Source: Spirochaetaceae bacterium (GTDB taxonomy: Bacteria > Spirochaetota > Spirochaetia > DSM-27196 > SLAA01). Taken from it: a stretch of DNA of 9,730 bases. Made by a program: the position numbers and the translations under genes. Location of the stretch: the NCBI GenBank assembly GCA_003564775.1, contig PXEI01000273.1:1-9730 (forward strand). Direction: 5' to 3'. Positions 5,153 to 9,730 of the stretch are shown here, one piece after another; position 1 is the first letter of the stretch; each line of letters starts with the position of its first letter. Below the pieces are notes generated by a model. That model was not told the origin of the DNA and did not search any database. It saw nothing but the letters and a program-made list of their open reading frames with translations.

Positions 5153-6808
5153 TTATGGCGTGGTGGCGGCAACGGCACTCTTGCTGTTGTCGAGCCGCGC
5201 CGGCTTCCCAATATAGTATCCCTGGGCATATTCAATACCAATCTCACCAAGAATTGTAATCATCTCCCCGGACTCTACGAACTCGGCGACTACCGGTATG
5301 CCGGAAAAGGCGGCAAAGCTCTTTATCACTCGTACCATGTTTTCAAAGACTGGATCATCGCAGATATGTTTTACCAGGCTGCCGTCAATCTTTATGAAGT
5401 CGATGTTGAGATCAATTATCCGTTGGAAATTTGAGTAACCACTCCCGAAGTCGTCAATGGCAATCTTCACACCGAACTCTCGCACATCGCGAATAAACTC
5501 CTTCACGGTGTCGTAGTGTTCCGCGCCCTCTTCCTCTACTATCTCAATAGTCAGCCTCTTGGCAACCTCGGGATTTGCTGCGAACAAGCGCATGAGAAAG
5601 GCTCGAGTGTCCTCGTTGTGAATATCCAGTACCGAGAGGTTCACGTTTATGTCCTCGGCGCGGTCGCGAAATATCGCTATCGACTTCTCGAATACAATCC
5701 GGGTAATGTCCTGGTAATAACGGCTGTTCTTTGCCACATGTAGAAACTCCGCTGGTGAGTGCACCGTTCCATCCGGTGAAACCATGCGAATTAAGGCTTC
5801 GTACTTTACAATCTTTCCTGTCTGGATCTCGGTGATAGGTTGAAACAGCGGAATGAAGCGATGTTCGTTCACTGCATTTTTAATATTATTGAGCTGGATC
5901 ATGTTTCGTTCAATCTCGCTGTAGGTCTGTTGGGCTATATCACCAGCAAACAGGATGTCTACCTTTCGCCGTCCGGCCTCATACAACGCTAACTCCGCCT
6001 CCTCAAGTGGCTTATTGGTAGCGAACGAAATTGCCAGCGTGTAGTCGCTATGGTACTGCACATCATCCACAAGAATTTGATGTCCCAGAAAGGTGCGATT
6101 CATTTGCTCTGCTGCTGCGTAGGCCTCTTCGCGGGAGAGTTTTTCCAGCGGGTCGTCAACAAGAACGACAAAAATTCCACGGTGGATGTGGTACAGCGAA
6201 TAAGCCTGCTGTATGGTATCGCGCACTGCTGTCTGGAGAAACTCTGCAAAACGGCTTTCAATACTGTTGGCAGCGGTCTCCCCGTAGAAGCGGCCAATGG
6301 TCCCGATATGGTCCATCTGCACAGCAAATAGCTTAGGACGTTTCAACTGTGGGCTCTCTTCACGAAAGGCCGCGCGGTTTGGCAGTCCGGATATGGGAGA
6401 CACCGTCGAGAGAATATACTTTCGGTTAACCAAGGAGAGACTCAAGTAGGACCGAATGTGAGCGAGGAGCTCCATACGATCGAAAGGTTTTGTGAGGAAT
6501 CCGGTAACGCCGGCATCAAAGGCCTTTATGCGGTCCTCGGTCTCGCTCAATGCTGTGAGCATGAGAACCGGGGTACGAGTCGTTGCGCTGTATTGTTTGA
6601 GAATGCTTGTGGCCTTCAGCCCATCCATTACCGGCATCATCATATCCATAAGGATGAGATCCGGGTTCTCCTTAAGGGCTACCTCGACCGCCTCCTCGCC
6701 GTCAGCGGCTTCAACAACACGATAGTCGTATCCCTTGAGTGTGGCCTTTACTACGAGGCGGTTAATCTTGTTGTCGTCGGCGACAAGGATCACAGGCACG
6801 GTGTTCAT
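5153..6808 (-). CDS. Response regulator with degenerate GGDEF and EAL (c-di-GMP phosphodiesterase) domains
   Basis: The 551-residue protein likely hydrolyses c-di-GMP under control of a phosphorelay. The receiver domain (about 4-122) has the acidic pair Asp11/Asp12, phospho-acceptor Asp55 in LILMDMMMPVMDG, Thr85 and Lys107 in TKPFD, so it should be phosphorylatable. Residues about 130-290 resemble a GGDEF domain (SPISGLPNRAAF at 137-148), but where the GG(D/E)EF motif belongs the sequence reads HRGIFVVLV (209-217), so cyclase activity is not expected. The EAL domain (about 305-540) keeps the metal and catalytic positions: Glu337 in YEALIR, Asn390 in NVNLS, Glu422 in EIVEE, Asp452/Asp453 in DDFGSGYS, Lys473 in IKIDGS, Glu509/Glu512 in AEFVES and Gln529 in QGYYIGKP. 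No membrane segments are seen. Only a weak GAGAAG ribosome site precedes the ATG. No histidine kinase lies nearby, so it is an orphan regulator in this window. Confidence 0.92.
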   Translation of the reverse strand: MNTVPVILVADDNKINRLVVKATLKGYDYRVVEAADGEEAVEVALKENPDLILMDMMMPVMDGLKATSILKQYSATTRTPVLMLTALSETEDRIKAFDAGVTGFLTKPFDRMELLAHIRSYLSLSLVNRKYILSTVSPISGLPNRAAFREESPQLKRPKLFAVQMDHIGTIGRFYGETAANSIESRFAEFLQTAVRDTIQQAYSLYHIHRGIFVVLVDDPLEKLSREEAYAAAEQMNRTFLGHQILVDDVQYHSDYTLAISFATNKPLEEAELALYEAGRRKVDILFAGDIAQQTYSEIERNMIQLNNIKNAVNEHRFIPLFQPITEIQTGKIVKYEALIRMVSPDGTVHSPAEFLHVAKNSRYYQDITRIVFEKSIAIFRDRAEDINVNLSVLDIHNEDTRAFLMRLFAANPEVAKRLTIEIVEEEGAEHYDTVKEFIRDVREFGVKIAIDDFGSGYSNFQRIIDLNIDFIKIDGSLVKHICDDPVFENMVRVIKSFAAFSGIPVVAEFVESGEMITILGEIGIEYAQGYYIGKPARLDNSKSAVAATTP

Positions 6809-6840
6809 AACTTCTCTAAGTATACTTACAGTTTTTTAAA

Positions 6841-6884
6841 TTACAAAACGCCCCAATGTGCTGTTTCGTTCACACTGGGGCGTT
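6841..6884 (-). terminator. Rho-independent terminator of the fab operon
   Basis: On the minus strand the arm AACGCCCCAGTGTG (6871-6884) pairs with CACATTGGGGCGTT (6847-6860) over 14 positions with one G-U wobble and a 10-base loop. It is followed by TTTTGTAATTT, counting the last two arm bases. On the plus strand the wobble becomes an A-C mismatch, so the signal is oriented to stop minus-strand transcription. It begins about 45 bases after the fabF stop and separates the fab operon from the EAL gene. Confidence 0.85.
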
Positions 6885-6929
6885 CGCTCAATACCAAAAA
6901 AACCGGTACCTCAACGCGTTCTTCAGAAG

Positions 6930-8177
6930 TTAGTTCTCGTATCGCTTGAGAACAAGTACACCATTGTGGCCACCAAATCCAAGTGAGTTTGACATTGCTG
7001 TGCGCATTTCCCCATATACTCCAACATTGGGAACATAGTCAAGATCACACTCTGGGTCGGCTTCATCCAGGTTGATCGTGGGCGGGTAGAACTGATCGCG
7101 GAGGGCAAGAGCACACACAATTGCCTCGACGCCGCCAGCGGCACCGACACAGTGACCATGCATTGACTTGGTTGAGGACATTTTCAGCTTGTAGGCATGC
7201 TCACCAAAAGCCTTCTTAACGGCCTTGGACTCGGTGGGGTCATTAATTGGGGTTGATGTTCCATGAGCATTGATGTAGTCGATTCCGTCCATCTCAAGCC
7301 CAGCTTCGGCAACCGCGCTCTTCATGGCTGCGATAATACCGCGTCCCTCGGCGTTGGGTGCTGTGAGGTGATCCGCGTCGCAGGTCATGGCTCCTGCGCC
7401 AATCTCGGCATAAATTTTTGCACCCCGGGCTACTGCGTGGTCAAGGGTCTCAATAACCACAATGCCCGCGCCCTCTCCCATGACAAAACCGTCACGGTCT
7501 TTATCAAAGGGCCGCGACGCGAGGGTTGGTTGGTCGTTGTACTTGGTTGAGAGTGCCTGAATGACATTAAAGCCAGCAATTCCCATGCGTGTGATACAGG
7601 CCTCTACACCCCCGGCAATTACGACATCTACCGCGCCGTCCGCCACCATTCGTGCTGCGTTTCCAATTGCGTCGGTCCCCGACGCACAGGCAGTAGCCAT
7701 GGAGTAGGACGGGCCGTAAGCCCCAATGGCTATCGATACATTGCCTGGCCCAATATTGCTTATGAGCTTGGGAATAGTCATGGGCGGGACACGTCCCGGC
7801 CCCTTCCCAATCAGCTGAAAGTACGAGTCTTCAAGGGTTTCAAAGCCGCCAATTCCAATACCCAGTACGACACCAATGCGGAATGGGTCGACGGTCTCAC
7901 CAACTTTAATGCCGGAGTCCTTGAGAGCCTCAAGGGAGGCAACCACTGCGTACTGTGAAAAGAGGTCCATCTTCCGGGCCTCTTTCTTGTCGATATAGTC
8001 TTTGGCGTCAAAACCTTTGACCTCGGCCGCGATCTTCGTTTGGAAGTCGGTGGTGTCAAAGCGGGTAATTGGCGCAACACCGCTTGTGCCGCTCTTTACC
8101 GCCGCCCAAAAATCGGGTGCGTTGTTGCCTAGTGGAGTAACGGCCCCTATGCCGGATATTACTACGCGCTGTTTCAT
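6930..8177 (-). CDS. fabF: 3-oxoacyl-[ACP] synthase II (KAS II)
   Basis: This condensing enzyme extends acyl-ACP with malonyl-ACP in type II fatty acid synthesis; KAS II also elongates unsaturated chains. The 415 residues match the usual FabF length (about 410). The Cys-His-His active site is present: Cys164 in ATACASGTDA, His305 in NAHGTSTPINDPTE and His342 in STKSMHGHCVGAAGG, with Lys337 in the same segment. The C-terminal glycine-rich loop NSLGFGGHNGVLVL is also typical. The two-His, one-Cys set distinguishes it from FabH, which has Cys-His-Asn; FabB is less likely given the sequence pattern, but KAS I and II are not separable with certainty by eye. GAGGT lies six bases before the ATG. It follows fabG by 25 bases and is the last gene of the fab operon, with a terminator downstream. 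Confidence 0.94.
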   Translation of the reverse strand: MKQRVVISGIGAVTPLGNNAPDFWAAVKSGTSGVAPITRFDTTDFQTKIAAEVKGFDAKDYIDKKEARKMDLFSQYAVVASLEALKDSGIKVGETVDPFRIGVVLGIGIGGFETLEDSYFQLIGKGPGRVPPMTIPKLISNIGPGNVSIAIGAYGPSYSMATACASGTDAIGNAARMVADGAVDVVIAGGVEACITRMGIAGFNVIQALSTKYNDQPTLASRPFDKDRDGFVMGEGAGIVVIETLDHAVARGAKIYAEIGAGAMTCDADHLTAPNAEGRGIIAAMKSAVAEAGLEMDGIDYINAHGTSTPINDPTESKAVKKAFGEHAYKLKMSSTKSMHGHCVGAAGGVEAIVCALALRDQFYPPTINLDEADPECDLDYVPNVGVYGEMRTAMSNSLGFGGHNGVLVLKRYEN

Positions 8178-8202
8178 GGTATTACCTCGTGTTGTGAAAG
8201 CC

Positions 8203-8943
8203 TTACATGCCCATGCCGCCGGTGATATGAATCACCTGCCCGGTAAGATAGGAAGAGAGATCTGAAGCCAGAAAAAGACAAACCTTGGCCACCTCGTCCG
8301 GTTCGCCAATTCGACCCATTGGGATCTGGGTTGTGAGCGCCTCACGCTGCTCCTCACTCAGGGCCTCGGTCATTTTTGTTTTTATGAACCCCGGAGCCAC
8401 CGCGTTGACGCGGACGTTCCGGCCAGCAACCTCACGCGCAAGGCTCTTGGTCAGACCTATAAGTCCGGCCTTGGAGGCGGAGTAGTTGGTCTGCCCGGCG
8501 TTGCCAATAACACCCACAATTGACGCAACGTTAATGATGGCCCCAGTTCTTTTCTTGATCATGCTGCGGGAAACCTCGCGCGAGATGAAGAATGCGCTGT
8601 TGAGGTTAATGTTTATAACGTTCATCCAGTCCTCGGTGGACATGCGGAAGATCAGGCCGTCGCGTGTAATTCCGGCGTTGTTTACCAAAATATCAATCCC
8701 GCCACTCTCGTCCAGAATCTCCTTGACGACTGCCGTAACTGCAGCTTCATCCGATACATTGCCCTCTTTGTATACGACCTCGGCGCCGTTTTTTGCTGCC
8801 AACTCCTGATACTCGTCGAGGGACTCCCCGGGAGCAAGGTCGATGTAGTAGACAGATGCCCCATTCTGCAGGTACAACAACACGATTTCACGGCCAATTC
8901 CTCGTGAACCACCGGTTATGAGCGCTTTCTTTCCTTGTAGCAT
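8203..8943 (-). CDS. fabG: 3-oxoacyl-[ACP] reductase
   Basis: FabG reduces 3-oxoacyl-ACP to 3-hydroxyacyl-ACP with NADPH, the first reduction of each elongation cycle. The 246-residue short-chain dehydrogenase shows the cofactor loop TGGSRGIG (10-17), NNAG (88-91), Asn113 in NINLNSAFF, catalytic Ser141 in NVASIVG, and Tyr154/Lys158 in YSASK. VAPGFIKTKMTEALSEEQRE and the C-terminal GQVIHITGGMGM are FabG-like. A longer frame opens at 8991, but the ATG at 8943 is chosen because AAGGAG sits seven bases upstream and the protein then begins with MLQGKKALITGG as in the family. Asp35 (YYIDLAPG) is at the place that often selects the cofactor, so NADH use is possible and NADPH is assumed from the family. 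It is flanked by fabD (73 bases upstream) and fabF (25 bases downstream). Confidence 0.93.
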   Translation of the reverse strand: MLQGKKALITGGSRGIGREIVLLYLQNGASVYYIDLAPGESLDEYQELAAKNGAEVVYKEGNVSDEAAVTAVVKEILDESGGIDILVNNAGITRDGLIFRMSTEDWMNVININLNSAFFISREVSRSMIKKRTGAIINVASIVGVIGNAGQTNYSASKAGLIGLTKSLAREVAGRNVRVNAVAPGFIKTKMTEALSEEQREALTTQIPMGRIGEPDEVAKVCLFLASDLSSYLTGQVIHITGGMGM

Positions 8944-8950
8944 TGTTTTT

Positions 8951-8956
8951 CTCCTT
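8951..8956 (-). promoter_or_regulatory. Shine-Dalgarno AAGGAG that fixes the fabG start
   Basis: It lies seven bases before the ATG at 8943 and inside the longer alternative frame from 8991, supporting the shorter protein. Confidence 0.75.
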
Positions 8957-9016
8957 GTGTTCTGAACGTCGAAACCGATGAGCTGTCTCACCGGATACTG
9001 TGTGGCGACAGGCCGC

Positions 9017-9730
9017 CTATGCTTCGGCTAAGGCCCTGATATCCTCGACAGACCCGGCGCCTTGGCAGGGTAGCTCGGACTCCAGTTCCGATTTTGTAAA
9101 GTTCTTCCAAAGACCAGATAACACCGTACCCGGTCCGACCTCTGCAACACGGTCAAATCCGTCACGCACCACTGCACGCTGTTCCGGCACCCACTGAACT
9201 GTAGAAATGAGCTGCTTTACGCAGTAGTCACGGGCCTCGGCCCCGGTACGTATTTTGTCGCCTGTTACATTAGAGTAGACCGGTAGCTTCGGATCACTAA
9301 AGGTGGTAGCGGCAAGGACTTCGGCAAAGCGTTCACCAGCCTTGCTCATGAGTGGCGAATGAAAAGGTCCGGAAACCTTGAGCCGTATGCAACGTTTTGC
9401 ACCGGCTTCTTTGAGTGCGGCCTCGGCTGCCGTTAGCGCTTCGGAGGTGCCTGAGATTACGGTTTGTGCCGGGCTGTTCCAGATACCGGGATATACGTCC
9501 TTAAGCGAAGCCGTAGTCAGTACCTCCGATATCTTTTCAAAGCTGAGACCCATAACCGCACTCATTCCCGCCGATCCGTCTGCGGTATCTAGCTCGCGGC
9601 TTACCTCTTCCATGATCTGCCCGCGCGCCAGGACCACCGAAAAAACGTCATCCAGAGCAAGAACACCCGACTCTACCAAAGCTGCATACTCGCCGAGGCT
9701 GAAACCTGCGCAGGCGGCTGGTGATAGGTC
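9017..9730 (-). CDS. fabD: Malonyl-CoA:ACP transacylase, C-terminal three quarters (5' end outside window)
   Basis: FabD moves the malonyl group from CoA to acyl carrier protein, supplying the extender for fatty acid synthesis. The frame is open to the window edge, so 237 residues of an expected ~310 are seen and the N-terminus is missing. The nucleophile elbow is at the edge: GFSLGEY with the catalytic Ser encoded at 9698-9700. Downstream are ARGQIME with the malonate-binding Arg, MSAVMGLS, NSPAQTVISG and SGPFHSPLM with the catalytic His, about 113 residues after the Ser as expected. EVGPGTVLSGL near the C-terminus is also typical. The elbow is usually GHSLGE; here Phe replaces His, which resembles the GLSLGE-type variants known in the family. 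It is the first visible gene of the fab operon, 73 bases before fabG. Confidence 0.93.
   Translation of the reverse strand, partial: DLSPAACAGFSLGEYAALVESGVLALDDVFSVVLARGQIMEEVSRELDTADGSAGMSAVMGLSFEKISEVLTTASLKDVYPGIWNSPAQTVISGTSEALTAAEAALKEAGAKRCIRLKVSGPFHSPLMSKAGERFAEVLAATTFSDPKLPVYSNVTGDKIRTGAEARDYCVKQLISTVQWVPEQRAVVRDGFDRVAEVGPGTVLSGLWKNFTKSELESELPCQGAGSVEDIRALAEA

Noticed and set aside
5112..5155. Possible terminator between rubredoxin and the EAL gene
   Set aside because: Only short imperfect pairs such as AGGA/TCCT and GAAT/ATTC are present, with no GC-rich stem or T tract.
6458..6949. Plus-strand open frame of 163 codons over the receiver domain
   Set aside because: It is antisense to a clear receiver domain, runs across the fab terminator and has no family features.

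Overview
The window looks like bacterial chromosome with dense, mostly housekeeping gene content: central carbon metabolism on the left, a small electron-carrier operon and a c-di-GMP signalling gene in the middle, and type II fatty acid synthesis on the right. Base composition is moderately GC-rich, Shine-Dalgarno sequences are strong, and almost no space is left between genes. Rubredoxin points to an anaerobic or oxygen-sensitive lifestyle. The REC-GGDEF-EAL protein and the general look of the Fab proteins would fit a free-living spirochaete or a similar anaerobe, but this placement is a low-confidence inference. I see no sign of a mobile element, CRISPR array, tRNA, rRNA or prophage.

Left part (1-4134): the 3' part of a citrate synthase gene (+) converges on a two-gene minus-strand operon, separated by a GC-rich hairpin. 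The operon holds a divergent malate dehydrogenase-like paralog, transcribed first, and a canonical LDH-type malate dehydrogenase. Reading divergently from that operon is a class II fumarase (fumC, +). Citrate synthase, malate dehydrogenase and fumarase are consecutive or linked steps around oxaloacetate (citrate <- oxaloacetate <-> malate <-> fumarate), so this is a compact TCA-branch cluster. The shared intergenic region contains overlapping divergent promoter candidates and a structured fumC leader.

Middle part (4246-6808): a six-repeat TPR protein and a 53-residue rubredoxin form a likely plus-strand operon. They converge on a 551-residue response regulator (minus) with a receiver domain, a degenerate GGDEF-like domain and an intact-looking EAL c-di-GMP phosphodiesterase domain.

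Right part (6841-9730): a minus-strand fabD (5' end outside the window), fabG, fabF operon ends in a good Rho-independent terminator. The acpP gene often found between fabG and fabF is absent.

Nothing here is clearly a new biological system. The most interesting items are the tandem malate dehydrogenase paralog, which keeps the catalytic His/Asp/Arg set but has Glu in place of a conserved active-site Asn, and the hairpin-bearing leader of fumC.
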